This document shows, piece after piece, positions 16,786-25,238 of a stretch of 64,000 bases of DNA. Position 1 is the first letter of the stretch; the number at the start of each line of letters is the position of its first letter. Under the pieces are notes generated by a model, which ran no database searches, was not told the origin of the DNA, and saw only the letters and a program-made list of their open reading frames with translations. Origin of the DNA: Pseudomonas svalbardensis (GTDB lineage Bacteria > Pseudomonadota > Gammaproteobacteria > Pseudomonadales > Pseudomonadaceae); assembly GCF_030053115.1 (NCBI RefSeq), contig NZ_CP125619.1, positions 1,861,001 through 1,925,000 of the forward strand, in the 5' to 3' direction. Both the position numbers and the translations under genes were made by a program.

Positions 16786-18774
16786 ATGACGTCCGGACTC
16801 TATATTCCTGAACTCGGCCACCTGGCCATGATTCTGGCGCTGTGTTTCGCGCTGGTTCAGGCCGTGGTGCCGTTGTTCGGTGCCTGGCGCGGTGACCGTT
16901 TGTGGATGAGCCTCGCTCAACCAGCGGCTTGGGGGCAATTCGCGTTTCTGCTGTTCTCCTTCGGTTGCCTGACTTACGCCTTCATGGCCGACGATTTCTC
17001 CGTCGCCTACGTTGCCAGCAACTCCAACAGCGCGTTGCCGTGGTACTACAAGTTCAGCGCGGTGTGGGGCGCTCACGAAGGGTCATTGCTGCTGTGGGCG
17101 TTGATCCTCGGCGGCTGGACCTTCGCGGTGTCGGTGTTCTCCCGGCAGTTGCCGCAAGTGATGCTGGCTCGTGTGCTGGCGGTGATGGGCATGATCAGCA
17201 CCGGTTTCCTGCTGTTCCTGATCCTCACCTCTAATCCGTTTGCACGGATCCTGCCGCAGATTCCTGCGGACGGTCGTGATCTCAACCCACTGCTGCAAGA
17301 CATCGGCCTGATCGTTCATCCGCCGATGCTGTACATGGGCTATGTCGGTTTCTCCGTGGCCTTCGCTTTCGCTATCGCTGCACTGCTGGGCGGTCGTCTT
17401 GATGCGGCGTGGGCTCGCTGGTCCCGTCCGTGGACCATCGTCGCTTGGGCCTTCCTCGGTATTGGTATCACCCTTGGTTCATGGTGGGCGTACTACGAAC
17501 TCGGCTGGGGCGGCTGGTGGTTCTGGGACCCGGTGGAAAACGCCTCCTTCATGCCATGGCTGGTGGGTACGGCGTTGATTCACTCGTTGGCGGTCACGGA
17601 AAAACGTGGCGTGTTCAAGAGTTGGACCGTGTTGCTGGCCATCGCCGCGTTCTCGTTGAGCTTGCTGGGGACCTTCCTTGTGCGTTCCGGTGTGCTGACC
17701 TCGGTTCACGCCTTTGCGTCCGACCCTGAACGGGGTGTGTTCATTCTGATCTTCCTGCTGTTTGTGGTCGGTGGCTCGCTGACGCTGTTTGCCCTGCGCG
17801 CTCCCGTGGTGAAGAGCCACGTGGGCTTCAACCTCTGGTCCCGGGAAACCCTGCTGCTGGGTAACAACCTGGTGCTGGTGGTGGCGGCGTCGATGATTCT
17901 GCTGGGCACGTTGTATCCGCTGATTCTCGATGCGATGACCGGCGCCAAGCTGTCGGTCGGCCCGCCGTACTTCAACGCACTGTTCATTCCGTTGATGGCC
18001 TTGCTGATGATGGTGATGGCGGTCGGCATGCTGGTGCGCTGGAAAGACACCCCGGTCAAATGGCTGTTGAGCATGCTGACCCCGGTGTTGCTCGGCAGCG
18101 CCGCGCTGGCCGTGGTCGCCGGTGTCGCTTATGGCGATTTCAATTGGGCAGTGATTGCGACGTTCATGCTCGCCGCCTGGGTGTTGCTGGCCGGTGTGCG
18201 TGACATCTTCGACAAGACTCGCCACAAAGGCCTGATCAAAGGCCTGCCGACTCTGACCCGCAGTTATTGGGGCATGCAGGTCGCTCACCTCGGCATTGCC
18301 GTGTGTGCCCTCGGCGTCGTGCTGTCGAGTCAGAACAGTGCCGAGCGCGACCTGCGTCTGGCGCCGGGCGAGTCCATGGACCTGGGCGGTTACCAGTTCG
18401 TGTTCGAAGGCGCCAAGCATTTCGAAGGCCCGAACTTCACTTCCGACAAGGGCACCGTTCGGGTGATCCGCAATGGCAAGGAAATCAGCGTGCTGCACCC
18501 GGAAAAACGCCTCTACACCGTGCAGAACTCGGTGATGACCGAAGCCGGGATCGACGCCGGTTTCACCCGCGACCTCTACGTCGCACTCGGCGAACCGTTG
18601 GGCGATGGCGCCTGGGCCGTTCGCGTCCACGTTAAACCGTTCGTACGCTGGATCTGGTTCGGTGGTCTGCTCACCGGTTTGGGCGGGTTGCTGGCGGCAT
18701 TCGATCGCCGTTATCGGGTCAAGGTGAAAAGCCGCGTGCGTGACGCACTGGGCATGACGGGAGCCACGGCATGA
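16786..18774 (+). CDS. ccmF: Cytochrome c heme lyase subunit CcmF
   Basis: 662 aa with about 14-15 membrane segments. The WWD heme motif appears as WGGWWFWDPVENASFMPWL, with conserved His-containing loops nearby (GAHEGSLLLW, IVHPPMLYMGY, ALIHSLAV). CcmF with CcmH/CcmI attaches heme to apocytochrome c. It overlaps ccmG by four bases. Length is normal for the family. Confidence 0.96.
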   Translation: MTSGLYIPELGHLAMILALCFALVQAVVPLFGAWRGDRLWMSLAQPAAWGQFAFLLFSFGCLTYAFMADDFSVAYVASNSNSALPWYYKFSAVWGAHEGSLLLWALILGGWTFAVSVFSRQLPQVMLARVLAVMGMISTGFLLFLILTSNPFARILPQIPADGRDLNPLLQDIGLIVHPPMLYMGYVGFSVAFAFAIAALLGGRLDAAWARWSRPWTIVAWAFLGIGITLGSWWAYYELGWGGWWFWDPVENASFMPWLVGTALIHSLAVTEKRGVFKSWTVLLAIAAFSLSLLGTFLVRSGVLTSVHAFASDPERGVFILIFLLFVVGGSLTLFALRAPVVKSHVGFNLWSRETLLLGNNLVLVVAASMILLGTLYPLILDAMTGAKLSVGPPYFNALFIPLMALLMMVMAVGMLVRWKDTPVKWLLSMLTPVLLGSAALAVVAGVAYGDFNWAVIATFMLAAWVLLAGVRDIFDKTRHKGLIKGLPTLTRSYWGMQVAHLGIAVCALGVVLSSQNSAERDLRLAPGESMDLGGYQFVFEGAKHFEGPNFTSDKGTVRVIRNGKEISVLHPEKRLYTVQNSVMTEAGIDAGFTRDLYVALGEPLGDGAWAVRVHVKPFVRWIWFGGLLTGLGGLLAAFDRRYRVKVKSRVRDALGMTGATA

Positions 18775-19307
18775 GACGTTGGTTGATGCTGTTGCCACTG
18801 GTGATTTTTCTGGTGGTGGCTGTTTTCCTTTATCGCGGTCTGTTCTTGAACCCGGCCGAGTTACCCTCGGCGATGATCGACAAGCCATTCCCGGAGTTTT
18901 CCCTGCCGGCCGTGCAGGGTGACAAGACCCTGACCAGGGCCGACATTCTGGGTAAACCAGCGCTGGTTAACGTCTGGGGCACCTGGTGCATCTCTTGCCG
19001 GGTCGAGCACCCGGTGCTGAACAAACTGGCGAAGCAGGGTGTGGTGATCTACGGCATCAACTACAAGGACATCAACGCGGATGCGTTGAAGTGGCTGGAC
19101 GAATTCCACAATCCGTACCAGCTGGATATCCGTGACGACGCAGGCACATTGGGTCTGAATCTCGGTGTCTACGGTGCGCCGGAAACCTTCTTCATTGATG
19201 CCAAGGGCATCATCCGCGACAAATTCGTTGGCGTGATCGACGAACAGGTCTGGCGCGAAAAACTGGCGGCCAAGTATCAGGCGCTGGTCGATGAGGCCAA
19301 GCCATGA
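18771..19307 (+). CDS. ccmG: Thiol-disulfide protein CcmG/DsbE
   Basis: 178 aa with an N-terminal signal anchor (about residues 5-24) and a thioredoxin fold. The active site is WGTWCISCRVEHP (CxxC with Ile-Ser between) and the family acidic loop is NVWGTW. It reduces apocytochrome c or CcmH thiols before heme ligation. It is overlapped by ccmF upstream and ccmH downstream. Also called DsbE. Confidence 0.95.
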   Translation: MRRWLMLLPLVIFLVVAVFLYRGLFLNPAELPSAMIDKPFPEFSLPAVQGDKTLTRADILGKPALVNVWGTWCISCRVEHPVLNKLAKQGVVIYGINYKDINADALKWLDEFHNPYQLDIRDDAGTLGLNLGVYGAPETFFIDAKGIIRDKFVGVIDEQVWREKLAAKYQALVDEAKP

Positions 19308-19777
19308 AGCGCTGGATAGCCGCCGCGGTATTGGGTTTGAGCATGGTCGGCGTGGCGCACGCGGCCATCGACACCTACGAGTTCGCCAAAGAAGGTGATC
19401 GCGAGCGTTTTCGCGAGCTGACCAAAGAGCTGCGTTGCCCCAAGTGTCAGAATCAGGACATTGCCGATTCCAATGCACCGATCGCCGCCGACCTGCGCAA
19501 AGAGATTTTTCGCATGCTCGGCGAGGGCAAGGACAATCAGCAGATCATCGACTTCATGGTCGACCGCTACGGTGATTTCGTTCGCTACAAACCTGCTCTG
19601 AACGCCAAGACTGCTGTGCTCTGGTTCGGCCCTGCCGGCCTGCTGCTGGGCGGTTTTGTGATCATCGCCGTGATCGTCCGCCGTCGTCGCGTGCAACGCG
19701 CTGACACCAAGGATGAGCTCTCTGCCGAGGAGCGTGAGCGCCTCGACCACCTGTTGGATAAAACCAAGAATGATTGA
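19304..19777 (+). CDS. ccmH: Cytochrome c biogenesis thioredoxin-like CcmH
   Basis: 157 aa. Signal peptide (about 1-18, ending AHA), periplasmic helical domain with the redox motif [11 protein letters not shown], and a membrane helix near residues 103-125 ([17 protein letters not shown]). It matches the short CcmH (CcmL/CycL) form. The CcmI partner is encoded next with an 8-nt overlap. Confidence 0.95.
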   Translation: MKRWIAAAVLGLSMVGVAHAAIDTYEFAKEGDRERFRELTKELRCPKCQNQDIADSNAPIAADLRKEIFRMLGEGKDNQQIIDFMVDRYGDFVRYKPALNAKTAVLWFGPAGLLLGGFVIIAVIVRRRRVQRADTKDELSAEERERLDHLLDKTKND

Positions 19778-20972
19778 TTTCTGGCTCGCTGCAGGTCTGC
19801 TACTTCTGGTTGCCCTGAGTTTTCTGCTGATTCCCGTTCTGCGTGGTCGTCGCGCCCAGCTTGAGGAAGATCGTACGGCCCTGAACGTCGCGCTGTATCA
19901 GGAGCGCGTGGCTGAGTTGCAGACTCAGCAGGAAGAGGGCGTTCTCGATGCCGCGCAAATGGACACCGGTCGCGCCGAAGCCGCCCGTGAGTTGCTCGCC
20001 GACACCGAAGGCGTCGAGGCGCCACGCGTGTCCCGCCTGGGCAAACCGTGGCCCTTGCTGGCGGCGATTCTGGTGCCGGTGCTGGGTCTTGGCCTTTATC
20101 TGCATTTTGGGGCAAGCGACAAGGTCGAACTGACCCGCGAATTCTCCCAGGCGCCGCAGTCGATGGAAGAGATGACCCGTCGTCTGGAGCGTGCGGTCGC
20201 GGCTCAGCCGGATTCGGCTGAAGGCCTGTATTTCCTCGGTCGCACGTACATGGCTCAGGATCGCCCTGGCGATGCGGCGAAGATCTTCGAGCGCACGGTG
20301 AATCTGGCTGGTCGTCAGCCGGAGCTGTTGGGTCAATGGGCGCAGGCCCAGTACTTCGCCGACGGCAAAAAGTGGTCGGACAAGGTTCAGGCGCTGACCG
20401 ACGAAGCACTCAAAGCCGATCCGAAAGAAGTCACCAGCCTTGGCTTGCTCGGTATTGCTGCCTTTGAAAGTCAGCGTTATCAGGACGCCATCGACTACTG
20501 GAATCGCCTGCTGGTGCAACTGCCACCGGAGGACAGTTCCCGCGCCGCGCTGCAAGGCGGCATCACTCGGGCCACCGAGAAACTCGAAGCCAGCGGCGGC
20601 AAGGTTGCCCAGGCGCCCGCCGCCAAGGTTGCGGCACTGCTCAAGGTGCGCGTGGATCTGGCACCAGAGCTGAAAGCCAAAGTCCAGCCGGGCGACAGCG
20701 TATTCATCTTCGCCCGCGCCACCGCAGGGCCTCCTGCGCCATTGGCCGCCAAGCGCCTGACCGTGGCCGACTTGCCGGCGACCGTCGAGCTGGGCGATGC
20801 CGACGCAATGATGCCGCAGTTGAAACTGTCGAACTTCCCTGAAGTCCAACTGGTTGCGCGCATCTCCCGCGCCGGCAAACCCACTGCCGGCGAATGGATC
20901 GGCCGCAGCCAGCCTCTGGCCAGCAGCACAACGACGCAGCAAACACTGACCATCGACAGCCCGGACAAATGA
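19770..20972 (+). CDS. ccmI: Cytochrome c biogenesis TPR protein CcmI
   Basis: 400 aa from ATG 19770. Two N-terminal membrane helices (about 3-22 and 93-112) are separated by a coiled-coil loop. A TPR region follows (about 130-260, e.g. [19 protein letters not shown]), then a C-terminal beta-rich extension. CcmI (CycH) binds the C-terminus of apocytochromes and presents them to CcmFH. It is the last gene of the ccm operon. Confidence 0.94.
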   Translation: MIDFWLAAGLLLLVALSFLLIPVLRGRRAQLEEDRTALNVALYQERVAELQTQQEEGVLDAAQMDTGRAEAARELLADTEGVEAPRVSRLGKPWPLLAAILVPVLGLGLYLHFGASDKVELTREFSQAPQSMEEMTRRLERAVAAQPDSAEGLYFLGRTYMAQDRPGDAAKIFERTVNLAGRQPELLGQWAQAQYFADGKKWSDKVQALTDEALKADPKEVTSLGLLGIAAFESQRYQDAIDYWNRLLVQLPPEDSSRAALQGGITRATEKLEASGGKVAQAPAAKVAALLKVRVDLAPELKAKVQPGDSVFIFARATAGPPAPLAAKRLTVADLPATVELGDADAMMPQLKLSNFPEVQLVARISRAGKPTAGEWIGRSQPLASSTTTQQTLTIDSPDK

Positions 20973-20986
20973 CAGGAAACGCCACT

Positions 20987-21391
20987 ATGACCGCCATCGC
21001 TCGTATCACCCTGCTCAGTATGGTTTTGGGGTTAAGCGCTTGTGTGGTCCAACCGCAGCAGCCTGAACGGCTGCCACCGATCCCGCCGTCGCAGCCGCGT
21101 CCGACGCCGTCCCCGACACCGACACCGGGCAAGCCGAGCATCCCGGCCAAGCCCGCCAAACCGCTGCCACGCACCTCCGCCAGCTTCGCGCCGCCACCGG
21201 GTGGCAACAGCCATTGGGACGCCAAACTCGGCGTGTACGTTCTCGATGATCAGACCAACACTTTCTACCGCCAGCGCACGTACTATCGCTGGAACAACGG
21301 CTGGAGCCGGTCGATCAGCCCCAACGGGCCATGGGAAGAGACAGACATCCAAGGCGTGCCAGGCGGGTTGGGACGGCAATTCGGGCAGTAA
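20987..21391 (+). CDS. Proline-rich lipoprotein, function unknown
   Basis: 134 aa; ATG 20987 has AGGAAA upstream and gives a clean signal peptide ending in lipobox LSAC (Cys19). A Pro-rich segment (about residues 25-65) precedes a short folded C-terminal half with aromatic residues (FYRQRTYYRWNNGWSRS). It starts 14 nt after ccmI, so it is probably co-transcribed. I do not recognise a characterised family; a cell-envelope lipoprotein is all that can be said. Confidence 0.75.
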   Translation: MTAIARITLLSMVLGLSACVVQPQQPERLPPIPPSQPRPTPSPTPTPGKPSIPAKPAKPLPRTSASFAPPPGGNSHWDAKLGVYVLDDQTNTFYRQRTYYRWNNGWSRSISPNGPWEETDIQGVPGGLGRQFGQ

Positions 21392-21395
21392 ACAG

Positions 21396-21427
21396 AAACG
21401 GCGATCTAAGGATCGCCGTTTTGCTTT
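21396..21427 (+). terminator. Rho-independent terminator of the ccm operon
   Basis: Stem ACGGCGATC/GATCGCCGT with loop TAAG is followed by TTTTGCTTTTT. It starts a few bases after the lipoprotein stop. Confidence 0.9.
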
Positions 21428-21438
21428 TTGGAGTCTGA

Positions 21439-21538
21439 AAAGATCGCAGGCTTCGCCAGCTCCTACAGGATCGTGTACGACAATGACCGGCGGGTGTACT
21501 CGATAAAGGTAGGAGCTGGCGAAGCCTGCGATCTTTTG
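21439..21538. repeat. Inverted pair of palindromic intergenic repeats
   Basis: Arms AGATCGCAGGCTTCGCCAGC (21441-21460, continuing TCCTACAGG) and its inverse at about 21509-21535 form a long dyad. It is a different family from the GAGC-type REPs in this window but has the same pair layout. Confidence 0.8.
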
Positions 21539-21611
21539 ATCTTGATTGTGTAGCTCAGGGGCGCGGGGTACAGAACACATGCGTCATATACAGCGGTAAA
21601 AGAGGATTGCC

Positions 21612-22091
21612 TCACTCGTATCCTGTCCTTAACGCTTGTGCCTGCTCGGCGAGAAGCGTCATTGCTTGCTCGCTGGCAGTGTCGCGCCGGTTTTTATAGT
21701 CCATTAAATCGGCAAAGCGCACACGTCGGTGCTTGCCTGTTTTGTGGTAGGACAACTCGCCGGATTCCAGCAGTTTGATCAGGTGCGGGCGTGAGACGTT
21801 AAGCAGGTCGGCGGCTTCCTGGGTGGTCAACTCAGCGTGAACCGGGACCACTTTGAGGGCGTTGCCCGCTGCTAGCTCAGCCAGAATGTCGACCAGCAAC
21901 CTGAGGGCTGAGGTGGGCAATTCGACAGTGTGAGCTTCATTCTGCTCGTCGAAAATCTGGATGTGCTGAGTTTCAAATTGAGTCGCAAGATAGGCCGCCA
22001 AGGCGCGCTGCCCCTCGATGGCAGCTTGTACTTCGCGCTCCATAGGCAAGGTAATCGGCGGGTGGATGACAGGCGACATGGCGGTTTCCAA
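21612..22091 (-). CDS. Excisionase-type helix-turn-helix regulator, likely orphan antitoxin
   Basis: 159 aa (ATG 22091; ATG 22079 gives MSPVIHPP and may be the true start). A MerR/excisionase-like DNA-binding region near residues 88-140: LTTQEAADLLNVSRPHLIKL and KTGKHRRVRFADLMDYKNR. Such proteins often precede a PIN-domain toxin as antitoxins. Downstream (21392-21611) there is only a terminator and a repeat pair, so no partner is present. Upstream lies the palindrome TTCGAATTAATCGAA, a plausible autoregulatory site. Confidence 0.75.
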   Translation of the reverse strand: METAMSPVIHPPITLPMEREVQAAIEGQRALAAYLATQFETQHIQIFDEQNEAHTVELPTSALRLLVDILAELAAGNALKVVPVHAELTTQEAADLLNVSRPHLIKLLESGELSYHKTGKHRRVRFADLMDYKNRRDTASEQAMTLLAEQAQALRTGYE

Positions 22092-22100
22092 TATTCTGAG

Positions 22101-22135
22101 TAATCGAAGTTGGCAGGCTATTCGAATTAATCGAA
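22101..22135 (-). promoter_or_regulatory. Candidate operator with TAATCGAA repeats
   Basis: TAATCGAA occurs at 22101-22108 and 22128-22135. The second copy lies in the dyad TTCGA-ATTAA-TCGAA (22121-22135), 30-45 bp upstream of the excisionase-type gene. Confidence 0.4.
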
Positions 22136-22152
22136 ATATCAGACCTCTTTTA

Positions 22153-22650
22153 TCAGCAACCCCTGCACATACTCGCGATCTTGCGGGTGGTGAGGCCGGA
22201 GTCGCTCTGGGCGCCCATCCGTAGGGCGATGTCGACGCCTTTTTCCACCAGGTTGACGTTGCGATCGTCCAGCATCAAATCGATGTTCAGGTCCGGGTTC
22301 TGATCAAGGAAAGGCCCGAGGTGCGGAACGATAGGCAGCCGGCCGAAGGTCACGGCGGCACAGATGCGTAGGTTACCGCTCAGGCCGCTGGCGGCACCGC
22401 GAGCGGCGTTGTCGGCCTCGTCCGCTTCTTCGATGGCACGCTTGGACCGTTCGAAAAAGGCCAGGCCAGCTTCGGTGGGTGTCAGGACTCGGGTCGAGCG
22501 CAACAGCAGGCTGACCGCGAGACGCGCCTCCAATTGCGTGATGGCTTTCGAGACGGCGGGCTGGCCGATATTCAAGCGCCGGGCGGCGGCGGAAAACGAG
22601 CCGGTTTCCACCACATAGACGAAGGTTTCCATTGCGGCGAGGCGGTCCAT
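22153..22650 (-). pseudogene. Truncated LysR-family regulator
   Basis: 165 aa remain of an expected 300 or so. The N-terminal winged helix-turn-helix is intact (METFVYVVETGSFSAAARRL, QPAVSKAITQLEARL, LTPTEAGLAFF). The effector domain runs as far as VDIALRMGAQSDSGLTTRKIAS, then ends in an unrelated MCRGC and stop. The remaining C-terminal half is absent from the next several hundred bases, so it was lost by deletion or replacement. The breakpoint (about 22155-22170) is next to the excisionase-type gene. It may still make a DNA-binding fragment. Confidence 0.85.
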
Positions 22651-22663
22651 CCGAAGTCCTTGT

Positions 22664-22682
22664 GAAGATCAAAATGTGGGAG
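22664..22682. repeat. Left part of REP pair interrupted by IS110 copy 2
   Basis: Sequence ending AATGTGGGAG is the first half of a REP. The second half (CGGGCTTGCTCGCGAA) resumes at 23926, and an inverted partner REP lies at 23983-24013 (CTTCGCGAGCAAGCCAGCTC, then CCACATTTGAT). Removing the element rebuilds a regular doublet whose outer arms ATCAAATG/CATTTTGAT nearly match. Confidence 0.88.
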
Positions 22683-22782
22683 CAACTGTCTTGATGACCT
22701 TTATTTTGAAAGCATATTGATAGACGGCTGAACTCCCACAGCTTTAGGCCATGCGATGCCCTACAGGAACACCGCGACCCGT

Positions 22783-23712
22783 TTAGGCCAAGGGTTCTTT
22801 CCACTCGGTTCGGTCTCGGATCATGGCGTTCAGCCGTATCAACAACACACGCATACAGGCGATGAGCGCTACTTTTGCGCATTTACCCTTATGACGCAGT
22901 GCGTCATACCGCGCTTTGAACTCAGGCTGTCGCTGAATCACCACCCAGCACGCCATGTACATTGCCCGACGCGCAGCAAACCTGCCGCCGCTAATGTGGC
23001 GGGGGCCTTCATGCTTGCCACTGTCGTCGTTGTAGGGGGCTATGCCTGCCAGCGCTGCAATCTCGTGCCGTCCAACCTCGCCCAGCTCGGGTAAGTAGGC
23101 CATCAAGCTGGCTGCCGTCACGAGCCCTATACCCTTGACCGAGCACAAACGGGCCGTTTTATCACTGTCCAGGTCTTTAGCAGTTTGACGGATCAGCTTT
23201 TCTATCGACTTTATGGCTTGGCATAAATAGTCGATATGACTTCGCAGACAGGGTTTTACCGTGTCAGCAGAGGCTGTTTTAAGGCGCCGTATATCGTCGC
23301 CTTGCTGCTGAACAAAATTTTCGCGCTGCTGTACCAGCGCACGCAAATTGTCCTGTTCAGGGCTGGTGATTCGGTTGCTTGGCGACTTTATGACTTCGGC
23401 AAACTGCGCGAGCAGCCGCGCATCTATCGGGTCGGTTTTAGCGCGCTGCCCCATGGCCTTGGCAAAATCCCTGGCTCGGCGAGGGTTGATCCGCAAGACT
23501 TCGAAGCCGGCAGCCTGAAGCGCTTTCATGACCTCTCGCTCATAGCCGCCGGTGGCTTCCAGCAATACGCGGCTGACCTGATAGCGCTTTAACCAGTCAA
23601 TCAGCGCAAGGAAATCACTGGCGGTATTGAGGTGACTCGCGCCAACGTCTTGCGGGTTAATCCGAACTTCAAGGGTATCTTTGGAAACATCGATGCCTGC
23701 GCAGGAAAACAT
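22783..23712 (-). CDS. IS110-family DEDD transposase, copy 2
   Basis: 309 aa, intact, with the same motifs as copy 1: D8 (GIDVSKDTLEV), E52, D94/D97 (AKTDPIDARLL) and RHISGGRFAARR near the C-terminus. Differences from copy 1 are scattered and mostly conservative (for example A10S, Y27H, N47S), plus a cluster at about residues 148-158. All putative catalytic residues are retained. Confidence 0.95.
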   Translation of the reverse strand: MFSCAGIDVSKDTLEVRINPQDVGASHLNTASDFLALIDWLKRYQVSRVLLEATGGYEREVMKALQAAGFEVLRINPRRARDFAKAMGQRAKTDPIDARLLAQFAEVIKSPSNRITSPEQDNLRALVQQRENFVQQQGDDIRRLKTASADTVKPCLRSHIDYLCQAIKSIEKLIRQTAKDLDSDKTARLCSVKGIGLVTAASLMAYLPELGEVGRHEIAALAGIAPYNDDSGKHEGPRHISGGRFAARRAMYMACWVVIQRQPEFKARYDALRHKGKCAKVALIACMRVLLIRLNAMIRDRTEWKEPLA

Positions 23713-23743
23713 AGCCGATCCCTCTTACACTCAAAGGTGAGAG

Positions 23744-23887
23744 CGCTCTGGCTGGGCACCACGCTTGTAATGTTCGAGGTCGGCTCGTTCAACTGTTCGG
23801 GCTCAATAACCAGAGTGGAGAGGTGAATGGCAGCATGGGCTCCCACACGTGCTTTAAGCACTCCGGGCATTCAGCTTGCCATTCACC
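23744..23887 (-). ncRNA. Predicted IS110 bridge RNA, copy 2
   Basis: The target-binding unit (23822-23887) is identical in sequence to copy 1. It contains GCCCG (23864-23868) and UGUGGGAGC (23839-23847) on the two sides of the internal loop. The donor unit keeps ACAGUUG (23790-23796) and ACAAG (23764-23768) although nearby loop bases differ: CCUAC becomes CCGAC in the apical loop, one U is missing, and one outer-stem pair is lost. Conservation of the guides while the surroundings drift supports a functional RNA. Confidence 0.8.
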
Positions 23888-23982
23888 GCTCTCATCCTCA
23901 GTCTAATTCCTGCGCAAGACACAAGCGGGCTTGCTCGCGAAAGCGGTGTATCAGTCGACATCAATGGTGAATGTCAGTCCGT

Positions 23983-24013
23983 CTTCGCGAGCAAGCCAGC
24001 TCCCACATTTGAT
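23983..24013. repeat. REP element, partner of the interrupted REP
   Basis: CTTCGCGAGCAAGCCAGCTC followed by CCACATTTGAT, inverted relative to the REP split by IS110 copy 2. It differs from the attacked sequence by one base next to the CT core (GCCAG instead of GCCCG). Confidence 0.85.
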
Positions 24014-24025
24014 TGGTGTTGTTTA

Positions 24026-24745
24026 TCAGAAAGCTGCTTTGCCCACGGACGCGCCACCGTCTACAAACAAGGTTTGCCCGGTGATAAATCCGCTCTGCTC
24101 GGACAACAAAAACGCAATCGCCGCAGCGATCTCTTGCGGCTGCCCCAACCGCCCCATCGGCACGCCGGCGAGATAACGCGCTTCACCTTCGCTGCCCGGC
24201 GGATTGTTGGCGCGAAACAGTTCGGTTTCGGTCGGTCCCGGGGCCACGGCGTTTACTGTCACGCCGGTTTGCGCCAGTTCCAGCGCCCAGGATCGAGTGA
24301 AGCTGATCAGCGCCGCTTTAGCCGCCGCGTAGGCGGTGCGCTGCGTGATACCCAGCACAGTCAGGCTGGAAATATTCACCACCCGACCCCAGGCCTTGGC
24401 GCGCATGTTCGGCAGTAGCGCCTGAGTAGCCTGCAACGCCGAATGCAGGTTGACCCGCATTACGTCGTCGAAGGTATCGAGGTCGATTTCGCCCAGCACC
24501 TGCGGGCGCACCAGACCGACGTTATTCACCAGCCCGTCGAACTCATAAGTCCTGGCCAGATCCGCCAGCACTTCCTGAGTCAGTGCCCTGTCGCTCAGAT
24601 CCAGCGGAAACAGAATGCCGGGAAAGCTCAGGTCGGGCGATCGGGCGACTCCGACCACCCGATGACCCGCGCGGTCCAGGTGCTCCGCGACCGCGCGGCC
24701 GATGCCTTTGCTGGCGCCGGTGATGAGAAAGGTACGTCGGGTCAT
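24026..24745 (-). CDS. SDR-family NAD(P)-dependent oxidoreductase
   Basis: 239 aa, a classical short-chain dehydrogenase/reductase. Features: cofactor motif TGASKGIG (residues 8-15), NNVG in place of NNAG, catalytic Ser in NISSLTVLG, and YAAAKAAL (YxxxK). The C-terminal SGFITGQTLFVDGGASVGK is typical. The substrate cannot be told from sequence. It stands alone after the IS110/REP block, and a possible gene remnant lies upstream. Confidence 0.9.
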   Translation of the reverse strand: MTRRTFLITGASKGIGRAVAEHLDRAGHRVVGVARSPDLSFPGILFPLDLSDRALTQEVLADLARTYEFDGLVNNVGLVRPQVLGEIDLDTFDDVMRVNLHSALQATQALLPNMRAKAWGRVVNISSLTVLGITQRTAYAAAKAALISFTRSWALELAQTGVTVNAVAPGPTETELFRANNPPGSEGEARYLAGVPMGRLGQPQEIAAAIAFLLSEQSGFITGQTLFVDGGASVGKAAF

Positions 24746-24795
24746 TACACACTCCTTGAAAGAACATGCCGCGGGTCAGGCGGCATTTGATCGGT

Positions 24796-24890
24796 TCAGC
24801 CGCGAATCGCATCCAGCATCGCGTCAGGCTCAGGACGCTGAGTGTAATCCGTGTTGACCGCGGGGTAACGGATCAGGCTGAGCGAAAGTA
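24796..24890 (-). pseudogene. Possible 3' remnant of a lost gene
   Basis: On the minus strand, a short frame of about 30 codons ends RYPAVNTDYTQRPEPDAML then DAIRG and a stop. Its composition looks like protein-coding sequence, but upstream it meets a stop and no start or ribosome site is evident. It may be the tail of a gene removed by rearrangement. The rest of 24746-25022 holds only the hicA promoter region. Confidence 0.3.
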
Positions 24891-24978
24891 TTCATTCCTG
24901 GGAAGAATGCCGCGGCCCGCAATCACACTTTGTAAGACAACCGAGCGTCGCGTTCCGGATTTTTGTGCTTGAGTAAAG

Positions 24979-24994
24979 ATAACTCTAGGGTTAT
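24979..24994 (+). promoter_or_regulatory. Candidate hicAB operator palindrome
   Basis: ATAAC-TCTAGG-GTTAT is a 16-bp dyad about 30 bp upstream of hicA. HicB proteins with a C-terminal DNA-binding domain repress their own promoter, so this is a plausible site. Confidence 0.4.
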
Positions 24995-25022
24995 TTTTGT
25001 TTGGGCCTGAGCAAGGAGGCGA

Positions 25023-25238
25023 GTGGTGCAGAGCAGGCTATTGATCAAGGAGTTGGAGGAGGCCGGGTGGATACTGGATCGGATTACCGGGAGCCATCAC
25101 CTCTTCAAACACCGATACAACCCGTACACGATACCCGTCCCTCATCCGAAAAAGGATTTGCCGATAGGGACGGTCAAAAGCATCAGGAGGCGAGCCGGGT
25201 TGTATTGCCCGGGAGCCAGTTATGCAGGAGATCCATAA
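25023..25238 (+). CDS. hicA: HicA-family mRNA interferase toxin
   Basis: 71 aa. Consecutive GTG codons at 25023 and 25026 precede QSRLLIKELEEAGW; GGAGG lies a few bases upstream. The HicA double-stranded-RNA-binding-like fold is recognised by the GSHHLFKH segment (catalytic His) and VPHPKKDLPIGTVKSI. The toxin cleaves mRNA when the HicB antitoxin is lost. The stop overlaps the hicB start (TAATG at 25236-25240). A few C-terminal residues (CPGASYAGDP) extend beyond the usual HicA end. Confidence 0.92.
   Translation: MVQSRLLIKELEEAGWILDRITGSHHLFKHRYNPYTIPVPHPKKDLPIGTVKSIRRRAGLYCPGASYAGDP

Larger units (their letters stand above)
22683..23925 (-). mobile_element. IS110-family insertion sequence, copy 2 (1243 bp)
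   Basis: Same family and same insertion point in a REP as copy 1: TGTGGGAG before and CGGGCTTGCTCGCG after, with a CT core (AG on the plus strand at 22681-22682 and 23924-23925). It is two bases shorter than copy 1 through single-base indels outside the transposase. The transposase faces the same way as in copy 1, about 12 kb apart, so recombination between the copies could delete the ccm operon. Confidence 0.92.
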
